NCBI RefSeq assembly: GCF_003602095.1
Contig: NZ_RAHH01000032.1
Coordinates: 1 to 53,949, forward strand
Origin: Rahnella woolbedingensis
GTDB lineage: Bacteria; Pseudomonadota; Gammaproteobacteria; Enterobacterales; Enterobacteriaceae
Length of the DNA stretch: 53,949 nucleotides
Direction: 5' to 3'
A program made the translations under genes and the position numbers. Below the pieces are notes generated by a model. That model was not told the DNA's origin. It searched no databases and saw only the letters and a list, made by a program, of their open reading frames with translations. Within the stretch, counting starts at the first letter, position 1, and every line of letters starts with the position of its first letter. Shown piece by piece: positions 32,692 through 42,704 of this stretch.

Positions 32692-32764
32692 TGTATTTTC
32701 CTCGATTATCTCAGTGCAAAAAGGCTTTTTGCGGTGAGATATTTCTCGCATTTAAGATAAGCAA

Positions 32765-32786
32765 AGGGGGCCAATAAAGGCCCCCT
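32765..32786 (-). other. Intercistronic hairpin between rpsB and tsf
   Basis: An 8-bp perfect stem AGGGGGCC / GGCCCCCT with a 6-nt loop, only weakly followed by T residues (TTGCTT). It may act as a partial terminator or RNA-stability element that sets the S2 to EF-Ts ratio; this role is inference. Confidence 0.6.
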
Positions 32787-32838
32787 AACCAACATATTTC
32801 AATACCTGGTTAATAAGGGCTCTGCTGAGCTTGCCTTA

Positions 32839-33760
<922 letters not shown>

Positions 33761-33790
33761 TTTATATCATAAATAACGACCAGGCAGCAA
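33761..33790 (-). promoter_or_regulatory. Candidate rpsB promoter
   Basis: Minus strand: -35 TTGCTG (33790-33785), an 18-bp spacer and -10 TATAAA (33766-33761), then a GC-rich discriminator GCGCGCC. That discriminator is typical of stringently controlled ribosomal promoters. Confidence 0.5.
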
Positions 33791-33931
33791 CTTTTGTTCA
33801 CCGAATTGCTTAGCGGAAAATGATAGTTTGGCAGCAAATATCAGGGCTGATACCATAAGCCACAGCTAATTATTGACGACATCGGTGTAGAAATAAAGCA
33901 TACCTGATGCACAGAACCTGCAGGACAACAC

Positions 33932-34723
33932 ATGGCTATTTCAATCAAAACCCCTGAAGACATCGAAAAAATGCGCGTGGCTGGCCGTCTGGCTGCCGAA
34001 GTGCTGGAAATCATTGAGCCTTTCGTCAAACCTGGCGTGAGCACCGGTGAACTGGACCGCATTTGTGCCGATCACATCGTGAACAAACAGAAAGCCGTTT
34101 CTGCCTGCCTGGATTACCACGGCTTCCCGAAATCTGTCTGTATCTCGATTAACGAAGTGGTGTGCCACGGTATTCCGAGTGAAGACAAAATCCTGAAAGA
34201 TGGCGATATCGTCAATATCGATGTCACCGTGATTAAAGACGGTTTCCACGGTGATACTTCCAAGATGTTCATCGCGGGCAAACCGACCATTCTGGGCGAG
34301 CGCCTTTGCCGCATCACGCAGGAAAGCTTGTATATTGCGCTGCGTATGATCAAACCGGGCATCCGCCTGCGCACGCTGGGTAAAGAGATCCAGAAATTCG
34401 TCGAAGCCGAGAAATTCTCCGTCGTGCGCGAATATTGCGGTCACGGTATCGGCGAAGGTTTCCACGAAGAACCTCAGGTTCTGCATTACGATGCGGATGA
34501 CGGCGGCGTGGTATTACAGGCTGGCATGGCTTTCACCGTTGAACCGATGGTCAACGCCGGTGATTTCCGTATCCGCACCATGAAAGACGGCTGGACAGTA
34601 AAAACTAAAGATCGCAGCTTGTCGGCTCAGTACGAGCATACTATTGTGGTGACAGATAACGGTTGTGAAATTATGACGCTGCGTAAGGATGACACCATCC
34701 CGGCTATCCTGACGCACGACTGA
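33932..34723 (+). CDS. map: Methionine aminopeptidase type I
   Basis: A 263-residue essential metallopeptidase that removes the N-terminal Met from nascent proteins. Pita-bread fold with metal ligands in the usual places: Asp in NIDVTVIKDGFHGDTS (two Asp), His in GHGIGEGFHEEP, and Glu in FTVEPM and YEHTIVV. AGGAC lies before the ATG. It is divergent from rpsB and ended by a strong terminator before glnD. Confidence 0.97.
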   Translation: MAISIKTPEDIEKMRVAGRLAAEVLEIIEPFVKPGVSTGELDRICADHIVNKQKAVSACLDYHGFPKSVCISINEVVCHGIPSEDKILKDGDIVNIDVTVIKDGFHGDTSKMFIAGKPTILGERLCRITQESLYIALRMIKPGIRLRTLGKEIQKFVEAEKFSVVREYCGHGIGEGFHEEPQVLHYDADDGGVVLQAGMAFTVEPMVNAGDFRIRTMKDGWTVKTKDRSLSAQYEHTIVVTDNGCEIMTLRKDDTIPAILTHD

Positions 34724-34763
34724 CAGTCGCCCGCTCTGCGGAGAGGGTATAAATCTGTGAATC

Positions 34764-34787
34764 AAACCGGCGAAAGCCGGTTTTTTT
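34764..34787 (+). terminator. Intrinsic terminator after map
   Basis: Stem AAACCGGC / GCCGGTTT with a GAAA tetraloop, then a T7 run. Confidence 0.9.
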
Positions 34788-34831
34788 ATCTTTCACGTTT
34801 ATTGGTCTCTCACGTGTAGGGCTGCGCACCC

Positions 34832-37522
34832 ATGATTGAAAATTTTCCGGCTGAAAAGAGCCTGCAACCAGAAACCACACAGGATCTCACCCGCAATTTC
34901 CCACCACAACCTGCCTCCCCTTCTGTCTATCCGGATGACGATTTAAACCGTCAGAGCCTGAAACAGCATATGGAACAGTTTCAGGTATGGCTGGCGGATG
35001 CCTTCAATGCCGGGCAACGGGCGGAAGAACTGGTGGATGCGCGGGCGCATTACATCGACCAGCTGCTGCAACGTCTGTGGACGTTCTACGGGTTCGACAA
35101 TATTCCTGAAACCGCGATGGTGGCCGTCGGCGGCTACGGGCGCGGCGAGCTGCATCCTTTATCCGATATCGATGTACTGGTACTGAGTCAGAAACGCCTC
35201 AACGACGAGCAGGCGCTGCGGATTGGCGAGCTGATCACCCTGCTGTGGGATCTCAAACTGGAAGTCGGCCACAGCGTCCGGACTCTGGAAGAGTGCCTCT
35301 TAGAAGGTCTGGCCGATTTAACCGTCGCCACCAACCTTATCGAATCCCGCCTGATTTGCGGCGACGTCGCGCTGTTTCTCAGTATGCAGAAACACATTTT
35401 CAGCGACGGGTTCTGGCCTTCACCGAACTTTTTCCGCGCTAAAATTGTCGAGCAGAATGAGCGCCATCAGCGTTATCACGGCACCAGCTACAACCTCGAA
35501 CCCGACATCAAAAGCAGCCCCGGCGGCCTGCGTGATATCCACACAATTCTGTGGGTGGCCCGCCGCCATTTTGGCGCCACATCACTCGATGAAATGGTCG
35601 CATTTGGCTTCCTGACTAAAGCCGAGCGCAACGAACTGCTGGAATGTCAGAGCTTCCTGTGGCGTATCCGTTTCGCCCTGCATCTGGTCCTGCCGAGATA
35701 CGACAACCGCCTGCTGTTCGACCGTCAGCAAAGCGTGGCTCAGCTCTTGCAGTATCAGGGCGAAGGCAATCAGCCGGTCGAACGCATGATGAAAGATTTC
35801 TATCGTATGACCCGTCGGGTCGGCGAGCTGAATCAGATGTTATTGCAGTTGTTCGACGAAGCGATTCTGGCGATTGGCCCCAATGAAAAACCGCGCCCGC
35901 TGGATGAACATTTCCAGTTACGTGGCGACCTTATCGATCTGCGCGACGAATCCCTGTTCGATACCCGCCCTGAAACTATCATCAGCATGTTCCATCTGAT
36001 GGTGCGTCACCGCGAGATCAAAGGGATTTACTCAACGACTGTGCGGCTCCTGCGCCATGCCCGCCGCCATCTCAAAGAGCCGCTGTGTATGATCCCGCAG
36101 GCGCGCGAAATGTTTATGTCGATTCTGCGCCATCCGGGCGCTGTGTCCCGCGCGCTGGTGCCGATGCACCGTCACAGTGTTTTATGGGCTTACATGCCGC
36201 AATGGGGGCAAATCGTCGGGCAGATGCAGTTCGATTTATTCCATGCGTATACCGTCGATGAACACACTATCCGCGTGCTGCAAAAACTGGAAAGTTTTGC
36301 CCATGAAGAGACGCGGCCAAAGCATCCTTTATGCGTCGAATTATACCCGCGTCTGCCACAGCCAGAACTGTTGCTGATGGCCGCGCTGTTCCACGATATC
36401 GCTAAAGGCCGTGGCGGCGATCACTCAATTTTGGGCGCGCAGGATGTGCTGGAATTTGCCGAACTGCACGGGCTGAATTCCCGCGAAACCCAGTTGGTCG
36501 CATGGCTGGTTCGCTGCCATCTGCTGATGTCAGTCACAGCCCAGCGCCGCGATATTCAGGATCCTAACGAAATTCAGCAATTCGCGGCGGAAATGCAGAC
36601 CGAAGTCCGTCTGCGCTATCTGGTCAGCCTGACCGTGGCCGATATCTGCGCCACGAATGAAACCCTCTGGAACAGCTGGAAGCAGAGCCTGATACGCGAG
36701 CTGTATTTCGCTACCGAGAAACAGCTGCGTCGCGGTATGCAGAACACGCCGGATCTGCGCGAGCGCGTGCGCCATCACCGTCTTCAGGCGCTGGCGTTGC
36801 TGCGCATGGACAATATCGATGAAGAAGCACTGCACCGCATCTGGAGCCGTTGCCGCGCGGATTATTTCCTGCGCCACTCACCCAATCAGCTGGCGTGGCA
36901 CGCAAGACATCTGCTTGAGCATGACTCCACCAAACCGCTGGTGCTGGTCAGCCGTCAGGCAACGCGCGGCGGTACCGAGATATTTATCTGGAGCCCTGAC
37001 CGCCCGTATCTGTTTGCTACCGTCGCCGGTGAGCTCGACCGGCGTAACCTGAGCATTCATGACGCGCAGATTTTCACTAACCGCGACGGCATGGCGATGG
37101 ATACTTTCATTGTGCTGGAACCGGACGGAAGTCCGCTGGCACAGGACCGGCACGAAGCCATCCGTTACGCGCTGGAACAGTCGATGACGCAGGCTTATCA
37201 GCCGCCTCGCGCCCGACGTCCTTCGCCGAAACTGCGTCATTTCAGCGTGCAGACCGAAGTCAGTTTCCTGCCGACGCATACCGACCGCCGCACGTATATG
37301 GAACTGGTGGCGCTCGATCAGCCGGGTTTACTGGCCCGCGTGGGGGAAGTGTTCTCTGATCTCGGGCTGTCACTGCACGGTGCGCGCATTTCGACCATCG
37401 GCGAACGTGTAGAAGACTTATTTATTCTGGCAAACAGCGAGCGACGCGCGCTGGATAAGCAAACTCGCAAGGAAATCACACGCCGATTAACTGAGGCACT
37501 CAACCCTGGCGATAAAATGTGA
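34832..37522 (+). CDS. glnD: Bifunctional uridylyltransferase / uridylyl-removing enzyme GlnD
   Basis: An 896-residue primary nitrogen sensor. It uridylylates PII (GlnB/GlnK) when glutamine is low and deuridylylates it when high. Domain order: nucleotidyltransferase with [16 protein letters not shown] (around 96-111), a helical linker, an HD hydrolase domain with [15 protein letters not shown] (near 515), then two C-terminal ACT domains (about 708-785 and 818-890; [14 protein letters not shown] in the second) that bind glutamine. The first 50 residues are Pro/Gln-rich and less conserved. The ribosome site is weak. Confidence 0.97.
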   Translation: MIENFPAEKSLQPETTQDLTRNFPPQPASPSVYPDDDLNRQSLKQHMEQFQVWLADAFNAGQRAEELVDARAHYIDQLLQRLWTFYGFDNIPETAMVAVGGYGRGELHPLSDIDVLVLSQKRLNDEQALRIGELITLLWDLKLEVGHSVRTLEECLLEGLADLTVATNLIESRLICGDVALFLSMQKHIFSDGFWPSPNFFRAKIVEQNERHQRYHGTSYNLEPDIKSSPGGLRDIHTILWVARRHFGATSLDEMVAFGFLTKAERNELLECQSFLWRIRFALHLVLPRYDNRLLFDRQQSVAQLLQYQGEGNQPVERMMKDFYRMTRRVGELNQMLLQLFDEAILAIGPNEKPRPLDEHFQLRGDLIDLRDESLFDTRPETIISMFHLMVRHREIKGIYSTTVRLLRHARRHLKEPLCMIPQAREMFMSILRHPGAVSRALVPMHRHSVLWAYMPQWGQIVGQMQFDLFHAYTVDEHTIRVLQKLESFAHEETRPKHPLCVELYPRLPQPELLLMAALFHDIAKGRGGDHSILGAQDVLEFAELHGLNSRETQLVAWLVRCHLLMSVTAQRRDIQDPNEIQQFAAEMQTEVRLRYLVSLTVADICATNETLWNSWKQSLIRELYFATEKQLRRGMQNTPDLRERVRHHRLQALALLRMDNIDEEALHRIWSRCRADYFLRHSPNQLAWHARHLLEHDSTKPLVLVSRQATRGGTEIFIWSPDRPYLFATVAGELDRRNLSIHDAQIFTNRDGMAMDTFIVLEPDGSPLAQDRHEAIRYALEQSMTQAYQPPRARRPSPKLRHFSVQTEVSFLPTHTDRRTYMELVALDQPGLLARVGEVFSDLGLSLHGARISTIGERVEDLFILANSERRALDKQTRKEITRRLTEALNPGDKM

Positions 37523-37568
37523 TACAAGTACCACTATCTTTTAAAACCAATTCAGGAAAGAGAACAGG

Positions 37569-38393
37569 ATGCAGCAACTACAAACCGTTATTGAACAAGC
37601 CTTCGAGCGCCGTGCAGATATCACCCCGGCTAACGTTGACAGCGTAACGCGCGACGCCATCACTCAGGTTATCAACAAAATCGACAGCGGCGAATTGCGC
37701 GTGGCCGAGAAGATTGATGGCGAATGGGTGACGCATCAGTGGCTGAAGAAAGCGGTTCTGCTCTCGTTCAGAATCAATGACAACCAGGTCATGGAAGGCG
37801 GTGAAAGCCGTTACTTCGATAAAGTGCCAATGAAATTCGCTGACTACGATGAAGCGCGTTTCCAGCGTGAAGGTTTCCGCGTGGTGCCACCTGCTGCCGT
37901 GCGTAAAGGCGCATTCATTGCACGTAACACCGTGCTGATGCCTTCTTACGTCAACATCGGCGCATACGTTGATGAAGGCACCATGGTTGATACCTGGGCG
38001 ACCGTAGGGTCTTGCGCGCAGATCGGTAAAAACGTTCACCTCTCTGGCGGCGTGGGCATCGGCGGCGTTCTGGAGCCATTGCAGGCTAACCCGACCATCA
38101 TCGAAGACAACTGCTTCATCGGCGCGCGTTCTGAAATCGTTGAAGGCGTGATCGTCGAAGAAGGCTCTGTGATTTCCATGGGCGTTTACATCGGCCAGAG
38201 CACCAAAATTTACGACCGCGAAACCGGCGAAGTGCATTACGGCCGCGTACCTGCGGGCTCCGTTGTGGTTTCCGGCAACCTGCCGTCTAAAGACGGTAAA
38301 TACAGCCTGTACTGCGCCGTGATCGTCAAGAAAGTGGATGCGAAGACTCTGGGCAAAACCGGCCTGAATGAGTTATTGCGCACAATCGACTAA
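37569..38393 (+). CDS. dapD: Tetrahydrodipicolinate N-succinyltransferase
   Basis: A 274-residue trimeric left-handed beta-helix enzyme of the succinylase branch of lysine/diaminopimelate synthesis; it transfers succinyl from CoA. Hexapeptide repeats fill about 100-235, with the signature [20 protein letters not shown], the catalytic Asp in that block, and [19 protein letters not shown] precedes the ATG. About 46 bp separate it from glnD, and a strong terminator follows. Confidence 0.98.
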   Translation: MQQLQTVIEQAFERRADITPANVDSVTRDAITQVINKIDSGELRVAEKIDGEWVTHQWLKKAVLLSFRINDNQVMEGGESRYFDKVPMKFADYDEARFQREGFRVVPPAAVRKGAFIARNTVLMPSYVNIGAYVDEGTMVDTWATVGSCAQIGKNVHLSGGVGIGGVLEPLQANPTIIEDNCFIGARSEIVEGVIVEEGSVISMGVYIGQSTKIYDRETGEVHYGRVPAGSVVVSGNLPSKDGKYSLYCAVIVKKVDAKTLGKTGLNELLRTID

Positions 38394-38397
38394 ACTT

Positions 38398-38437
38398 AAA
38401 AATAGCGGGTATTGTTAAAAAATAACCCGCTATTTTT
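38398..38437 (+). terminator. Intrinsic terminator after dapD
   Basis: A 13-bp stem AAAAATAGCGGGT / ACCCGCTATTTTT (38398-38410 and 38424-38436), then more T residues. Confidence 0.88.
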
Positions 38438-38535
38438 TTATCTTCTAAGCGGCAAAGTGTGCAATTAATCAATGATTAAAGCCGCCGTTCAGTTCATCAT
38501 AACACTCTGATTTTCTCCTAAACGAAGGTGGCGCT

Positions 38536-38925
38536 ATGTATGACAATCTGAAAAGCCTGGGCATTAATAATCCCGACGATATTGATCGTTACAGCCTGCG
38601 TCAGGAGGCCAATAACGACATTCTGAAGATCTACTTCCGCAGAGATAAAGGTGAGTTTTTTGCTAAAAGCGTGAAATTTAAATATCCACGCCAGCGCAAA
38701 ACCATCGTCGCCGATAACGCGGGACAAGGTTATAAAGAAATTCATGAAATCAGCCCTAACCTGCGCTATGTGATTGATGAGCTGGACCAAATCTGTCAGC
38801 GCGATCAGGTTGAAGTGGATCTGAAGCGTAAAATTCTTGATGACCTGCGTCACCTGGAATCTGTTGTGGCGAATAAGATTACTGAAATTGAATCCGATCT
38901 GGAAAAACTGACCAGCGGTCGCTGA
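38536..38925 (+). CDS. yaeH: DUF3461 family protein YaeH
   Basis: A 129-residue conserved protein of unknown function (UPF0325). The start [10 protein letters not shown] and the blocks [15 protein letters not shown] and [15 protein letters not shown] match E. coli YaeH closely. The C-terminal third is a charged helix, possibly coiled coil (from about 80), and there is no signal or membrane segment. It is conserved beside dapD in enterobacteria; no function can be assigned from sequence. Confidence 0.92.
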   Translation: MYDNLKSLGINNPDDIDRYSLRQEANNDILKIYFRRDKGEFFAKSVKFKYPRQRKTIVADNAGQGYKEIHEISPNLRYVIDELDQICQRDQVEVDLKRKILDDLRHLESVVANKITEIESDLEKLTSGR

Positions 38926-38953
38926 TTAATCGCATTCGGAAGATTGAGAAAGT

Positions 38954-38986
38954 AAAAAGGTCAGGCGTTTGCCTGACCTTTTTTAT
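38954..38986. terminator. Bidirectional terminator between yaeH and yqcA
   Basis: Stem AAAAAGGTCAGGC / GCCTGACCTTTTT with a short loop and A/T runs on both flanks. It serves convergent yaeH and yqcA. Confidence 0.87.
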
Positions 38987-39011
38987 TGCGCGCAGATAAG
39001 ACGGGGTGAAA

Positions 39012-39461
39012 TTATTTAAGCAACTGACCCCATTTCTCGACCCACGGAACAGCGACCGTTTCCGGTTCGGCAGTTTCCATCGCATCAATTTCCAGCATTT
39101 CGCCGATCCGCGACGCGCCCTGCTCCTGCAACAAATCATCCAGCTTATGGCCGCCGCCACAGAAATGATCGTAGCTGATATCGCCCAGCGCAATCACACC
39201 GTAACGCAGTTCAGGCTGATAGCCGACTGTGTCGCGGATAGCGGCATACAAAGGCGCAATGCTGTCCGGCAAATCGCCCTGACCGGTGGTTGACGTCACA
39301 ATCAGGACAAAGTGATGACGGTAATACTGCCAGGCTTCCAGCGTACCTTCTTCAAACAACTTCACCTCATGGCCCTGGCCTTTGAGCACGGTTTCCGCTT
39401 CTTCTGCTACCAGTAACGCATTGCCGTATACCGTACCGACAAAAATTCCGACTTCTGCCAT
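39012..39461 (-). CDS. yqcA: Flavodoxin-like protein YqcA
   Basis: A 149-residue short-chain flavodoxin that binds FMN. The phosphate-binding loop FVGTVYGNA is at the N-terminus (7-15), with [12 protein letters not shown] and [17 protein letters not shown] forming the flavin-binding loops. ATG 39461 (MAEVGIFVG) gives the E. coli length; an upstream ATG at 39494 is rejected. The redox partner is not known for certain. It is related to MioC. It lies 42 bp after truC, probably in one unit yqcC-truC-yqcA. Confidence 0.93.
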   Translation of the reverse strand: MAEVGIFVGTVYGNALLVAEEAETVLKGQGHEVKLFEEGTLEAWQYYRHHFVLIVTSTTGQGDLPDSIAPLYAAIRDTVGYQPELRYGVIALGDISYDHFCGGGHKLDDLLQEQGASRIGEMLEIDAMETAEPETVAVPWVEKWGQLLK

Positions 39462-39503
39462 GGGTTTCACTCCTGTGTGATGCCAATATTTCAATCAAAG
39501 GAC

Positions 39504-40283
39504 TTAAATTTGTGGACTATCCTGACCGCAAGTTTCTGCAAACTCAACCCTTTCAAGCTCAGGGATTTTGCCCTGCCAGCCAAACTGCGTCACCACATTC
39601 TGCCAGCGGCCATCCCAGCGCGCATTCAATGAAAGTGGTTCTCCGGTGACCGGATGCGGCAGTTGCATATGGCTGGCGTGCAGCATCAGTCCAGAACAGT
39701 CAAAATGTTGCGTCATACCGCGGTTTTGCTTTAAATCGCCGTGCGCGCTGTCACCGATAATCGGGTGGCGCAAATGCGACATATGGCGGCGCAACTGATG
39801 CTTACGGCCGGTTTCCGGCTTGAGCTCCATCAGACTGTAGCGCGCGGTGTCGTAGCGCCCGACAGCCACCGGCATTTCGACCTGTGCGACAACGCGATAA
39901 TGCGTGACAGCAGGTTGTGGCGCTTTGTCCGGATTCGCAAACTTATCAGCGATTTTATCCAGCTCTTCGGTCAGCGCATAATCGAGCGTGCCGTCTTGTG
40001 GCACATACCCGCGAACCACTGCGTGATACACCTTACTCATCTGATTATTTTCGAACTGCTGCGACAACAGTCGCGCCACTTCGCTGGACAGCGCCAGCAG
40101 CAAAACGCCGGACGTCGGCTTATCCAGCCGGTGAACCGTAAACACATGCTGACCAATCTGATCACGCAATGTCTGCATCACAAACACCGTTTCATGGCGG
40201 TCCAGCCAGCTGCGATGAACCAGCATGCCTGCAGGTTTATTCACTGCTACCAGATGTTCGTCCTGATACAAAATTTCCAGCAT
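39504..40283 (-). CDS. truC: tRNA pseudouridine(65) synthase
   Basis: A 259-residue RluA-family pseudouridine synthase acting on U65 of tRNA-Ile1 and tRNA-Asp. The catalytic Asp is in HRLDKPTSGVLLLALS (near 52-56). Family blocks YSLMELKPETGRKHQLRRHMSHL and HPIIGDSAHGD follow. There is no S4 domain, as expected for TruC. The start lies 1 bp after the yqcC stop, which points to translational coupling. Confidence 0.95.
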   Translation of the reverse strand: MLEILYQDEHLVAVNKPAGMLVHRSWLDRHETVFVMQTLRDQIGQHVFTVHRLDKPTSGVLLLALSSEVARLLSQQFENNQMSKVYHAVVRGYVPQDGTLDYALTEELDKIADKFANPDKAPQPAVTHYRVVAQVEMPVAVGRYDTARYSLMELKPETGRKHQLRRHMSHLRHPIIGDSAHGDLKQNRGMTQHFDCSGLMLHASHMQLPHPVTGEPLSLNARWDGRWQNVVTQFGWQGKIPELERVEFAETCGQDSPQI

Positions 40284-40284
40284 G

Positions 40285-40599
40285 TCAGTCTTCTATGTTC
40301 AGCAAATCGTCGAGGCGTTGCAGCTGAGTCAGCAAACGGAGTGCTTCAGGCATCGCCACTTCAAAATAGGGGGTGATAGCAAAACGGGTTGGCAATGGCG
40401 ACTGAGCTTCAAGTAACGCGTACATGCGCGGAACCAGCACCCATTGCAGCCATTGTTCAGCCGACATGGTATCTACGGAAAACGGTTCCTTGCTTTCAAA
40501 GGCTTCCGCTTCCGGCGGTGTGGCGTGCCACAATTTATCGTCACGCATGACCTGCTCGATATCTTCTAAAATCTCGCGAACCTGGTTTTCTGTATTCAT
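40285..40599 (-). CDS. yqcC: YqcC family protein
   Basis: A 104-residue conserved protein of unknown function (DUF446). I start at ATG 40599 (MNTENQVREILEDIE), after AAGAGA; the open frame extends upstream to 40755 but that part does not look like the family. Recognisable is AEQWLQWVLVPRM in the middle and a helical C-terminus ending LDDLLNIED. It is tightly joined to truC. Confidence 0.88.
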   Translation of the reverse strand: MNTENQVREILEDIEQVMRDDKLWHATPPEAEAFESKEPFSVDTMSAEQWLQWVLVPRMYALLEAQSPLPTRFAITPYFEVAMPEALRLLTQLQRLDDLLNIED

Positions 40600-40728
40600 C
40601 AATGATTCTCTTCGTTCATGGCCCCGGGCAGCCTCCGCCTGGGCGGCGCAAAGCATAACATTGAAGGACTGATGCCCCAACTTTCTGCATCGTATCCAAT
40701 TTATCAATCCAATCATAAGTTTTTCGTG

Positions 40729-40773
40729 GTGGCGATAAACGCCCGATACGGGCAAACTACCGCCACTTTTTTC
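40729..40773 (+). promoter_or_regulatory. Terminator-like leader hairpin before the MFS gene
   Basis: Outer stem GTGGCG (40729-40734) / CGCCAC (40761-40766), inner stem GCCCG-ATACGGGC (from 40741), then TTTTTTCTT. It ends only about 17 bp before the MFS transporter start and points into it. It has the form of an attenuator or riboswitch expression platform, or of a terminator protecting the gene from antisense or upstream transcripts. The upstream gene yqcC runs the other way, so it does not end a plus-strand gene. Confidence 0.5.
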
Positions 40774-40790
40774 TTAACAGATGTGTAAAA

Positions 40791-42029
40791 ATGTCCGCAC
40801 AACATCCTCAAAAAGCACACGCAACACCGGCAAAAGCGATGCTGGCCTCCGTCACCGGCTACGCTATGGACGGCTTTGATTTACTGATCCTCGGCTTCAT
40901 GCTCCCCGCTATCACCAGCGAATTTGGTTTGTCATCCTCACAAAGTGGCTCGCTGGTTACCTGGACTTTGATAGGTGCCGTACTGGGCGGTGTGATTTTC
41001 GGGCCAATCAGCGATCGTTTTGGTCGCATCCGCGTACTGACATTCACCATTTTGATGTTCTCCCTGTTCACCGGTTTGTGCGCTTTCGCACAGGGTTACT
41101 GGGACTTACTGATTTACCGCACGCTGGCAGGCGTCGGCCTGGGCGGTGAGTTCGGTATCGGTATGGCGCTGATTGCAGAAGCCTGGCCCGCTGAAAAACG
41201 TAACCGCGCCTCAGCGTATGTCGGCATGGGCTGGCAGCTGGGTGTGTTAATGGCAGCATTTCTGACCCCGCTGCTGCTCGGCATTATCGGCTGGCGCGGC
41301 ATGTTCCTGGTCGGACTGCTGCCGGCGCTGGCCTCTTTCCTAATCCGCCGCACAATGGGCGAGCCGGAAGCCTTTGTTAAACAGACAGCCAGCAATAATG
41401 ATGGCTCACTTTTCAACCGCATCAAATTATTGTTCCGTGATAAAGCCACGACCAAAGCCAGCATCGGTATTCTGATCCTGTGTTCAGTGCAGAACTTTGG
41501 CTACTACGGGCTGATGATCTGGATGCCAAGCTATCTGTCGAAAAACTTCGGCTTCTCGCTGACCAAATCCGGCCTGTGGACAGCGGTCACTGTCGTGGGG
41601 ATGACGTTTGGGATCTGGCTGTTCGGCATGCTTTCTGACCGTTTCCCGCGCTGGAAAATCTTCCTGATTTATCAGGTCGGTGCCGTCATTATGGTGGTGT
41701 GTTATGCGCAGCTTACCGACCCGACCCTGATGTTGTTCGCGGGCGCGCTGATGGGCATGTTTGTGAATGGCATGATTGGCGGTTACGGCGGCCTGATATC
41801 GGATCTCTATCCGGTTCACATAAGGGCGACGGCGCAGAATCTGTTATTTAATCTCGGACGTGGCGTGGGCGGTTTCGGTCCGCTGGTGATCGGGATACTG
41901 GTAGCGCAGGTTTCGTTTACCGCAGCGATTACGTTACTGGCTGGAATTTACCTGCTGGATATCTTCGCCACATTGTTCCTGCTGCCGAAAAAGCAGGGGC
42001 AGGATGATGTCTTAGGGGCAATCGGCTGA
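40791..42029 (+). CDS. MFS transporter (AAHS/SHS-like), substrate unknown
   Basis: A 412-residue inner-membrane protein with about 12 hydrophobic segments in two halves. The N-terminal segment has DGFD (27-30), typical of aromatic-acid:H+ and sialate:H+ symporter families. The loop 2-3 motif GPISDRFGRIRV (71-82) is repeated in the second half as GMLSDRFPRWKI. RTLAGVGLGGEFG is the family motif in segment 4. Probably an organic-acid proton symporter, but the substrate cannot be named; no catabolic genes are adjacent. E. coli K-12 has no gene between yqcC and csrB. The ribosome site is poor. Confidence 0.82.
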   Translation: MSAQHPQKAHATPAKAMLASVTGYAMDGFDLLILGFMLPAITSEFGLSSSQSGSLVTWTLIGAVLGGVIFGPISDRFGRIRVLTFTILMFSLFTGLCAFAQGYWDLLIYRTLAGVGLGGEFGIGMALIAEAWPAEKRNRASAYVGMGWQLGVLMAAFLTPLLLGIIGWRGMFLVGLLPALASFLIRRTMGEPEAFVKQTASNNDGSLFNRIKLLFRDKATTKASIGILILCSVQNFGYYGLMIWMPSYLSKNFGFSLTKSGLWTAVTVVGMTFGIWLFGMLSDRFPRWKIFLIYQVGAVIMVVCYAQLTDPTLMLFAGALMGMFVNGMIGGYGGLISDLYPVHIRATAQNLLFNLGRGVGGFGPLVIGILVAQVSFTAAITLLAGIYLLDIFATLFLLPKKQGQDDVLGAIG

Positions 42030-42036
42030 ATGAGGG

Positions 42037-42066
42037 GGCGCTTCGGATATCGCGGAGCGCCTTCTG
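42037..42066 (+). terminator. Possible terminator after the MFS gene
   Basis: Stem GGCGCT (42037-42042) / AGCGCC (42056-42061) followed by TTCTGTT. The T-tail is weak. Confidence 0.45.
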
Positions 42067-42105
42067 TTACCAGAATGTTCAGGCGTTGCGACAAAAGATT
42101 CAGAC

Positions 42106-42465
42106 AAAAAGTTGGGGGCACTGTTTACACAGTGCCCCCGGTTCGTTTTATAGCAATCCAGCTACCTAAGTGCTCCCTGCTCAATCCCTGAAAACTTTTC
42201 CTGCGGTTATCCTAACCGGCTGTCCTTCGCATCGTCCAACTTTCATCCTGACGGTCTGTCCTAAGTCATCCTGACTGATATCCCTTGGTCATCTGTGACC
42301 CGCTCAGCTTCCTTTGTGAGCTCTCTTCTCCGTCCTGGAGGTGTCCCTGGTTTCGTCCTGAAACATCCTGGCATAATCCGATGCCGTCCTGACTCTTCCT
42401 GAGCCGTCCCCTTCTTTTATGATTCAGCCATCATCCTGATGTTCTGTCTCATGCTTCCTTGGTGC
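42106..42465 (-). ncRNA. csrB: CsrB regulatory RNA (sponge for CsrA)
   Basis: A minus-strand RNA of about 360 nt, close to the E. coli CsrB length. I count 23 GGA triplets in it, many as CAGGA(T/C)G in hairpin loops (for example CAUCAGGAUGAUG, CCUCCAGGACGGAG); these are the binding sites that titrate the translational regulator CsrA. The 3' end is a strong terminator, stem GGGGGCACTG / CAGTGCCCCC (42139-42114), then TTTTT, preceded by AAACGAACCGG as in E. coli. The location next to syd is the E. coli csrB locus. The 5' end is estimated from the -10 hexamer and the E. coli start. Confidence 0.93.
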
Positions 42466-42471
42466 ACGACT

Positions 42472-42500
42472 AGAATCGTCGATTTTGCCCTTACGGACAA
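42472..42500 (-). promoter_or_regulatory. csrB promoter
   Basis: Minus strand: -35 TTGTCC (42500-42495), a 17-bp spacer and -10 GATTCT (42477-42472), seven bases before the estimated start. Both hexamers are poor, as expected for a promoter that depends on an activator (UvrY). Confidence 0.6.
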
Positions 42501-42614
42501 GACAGGCTGTAAGCCAAAATCAGGAGATGTAAGCCGCCCCACAATAGGGGAATGCATAAACGCATTGATTTTAAATAGGTTTTAATTAATTTGAGCCGTA
42601 TTATTAAGTCAAAT

Positions 42615-42654
42615 TAGCGAGATCTCTTACAGCCTTTGTGAGAGATCTCTCACA
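42615..42654. promoter_or_regulatory. GacA/UvrY-type operator upstream of csrB
   Basis: A perfect 18-bp palindrome TGTGAGAGATCTCTCACA (42637-42654) fits the GacA/UvrY consensus TGTRAG-N6-CTYACA. It lies about 170-190 bp before the csrB start, the distance known for the E. coli UvrY site. A second, imperfect copy (GCGAGATCTCTTACA) sits at 42617-42632. BarA-UvrY activates CsrB through such sites. Confidence 0.85.
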
Positions 42655-42704
42655 CGCTTGTGAGCCATTTGTGCTCTGCGGGATGGGGTGCGTCGATAAT
42701 ACAA

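Noticed and set aside
31945-32760. Plus-strand open frame of 271 codons antisense to tsf
   Set aside because: Its sequence is an unusual Phe/Asn/His-rich composition, a typical shadow of the codon bias of a highly expressed gene; tsf is certain.
37578-38237. Minus-strand open frame of 219 codons antisense to dapD
   Set aside because: Shadow of dapD; no start signal and biased composition.
42121-42460. Repeated TCCTGA-like short motifs that look like a degenerate repeat array or CRISPR
   Set aside because: The spacing is irregular, the units are only 5-7 bases, and on the minus strand they are the GGA loops of CsrB.
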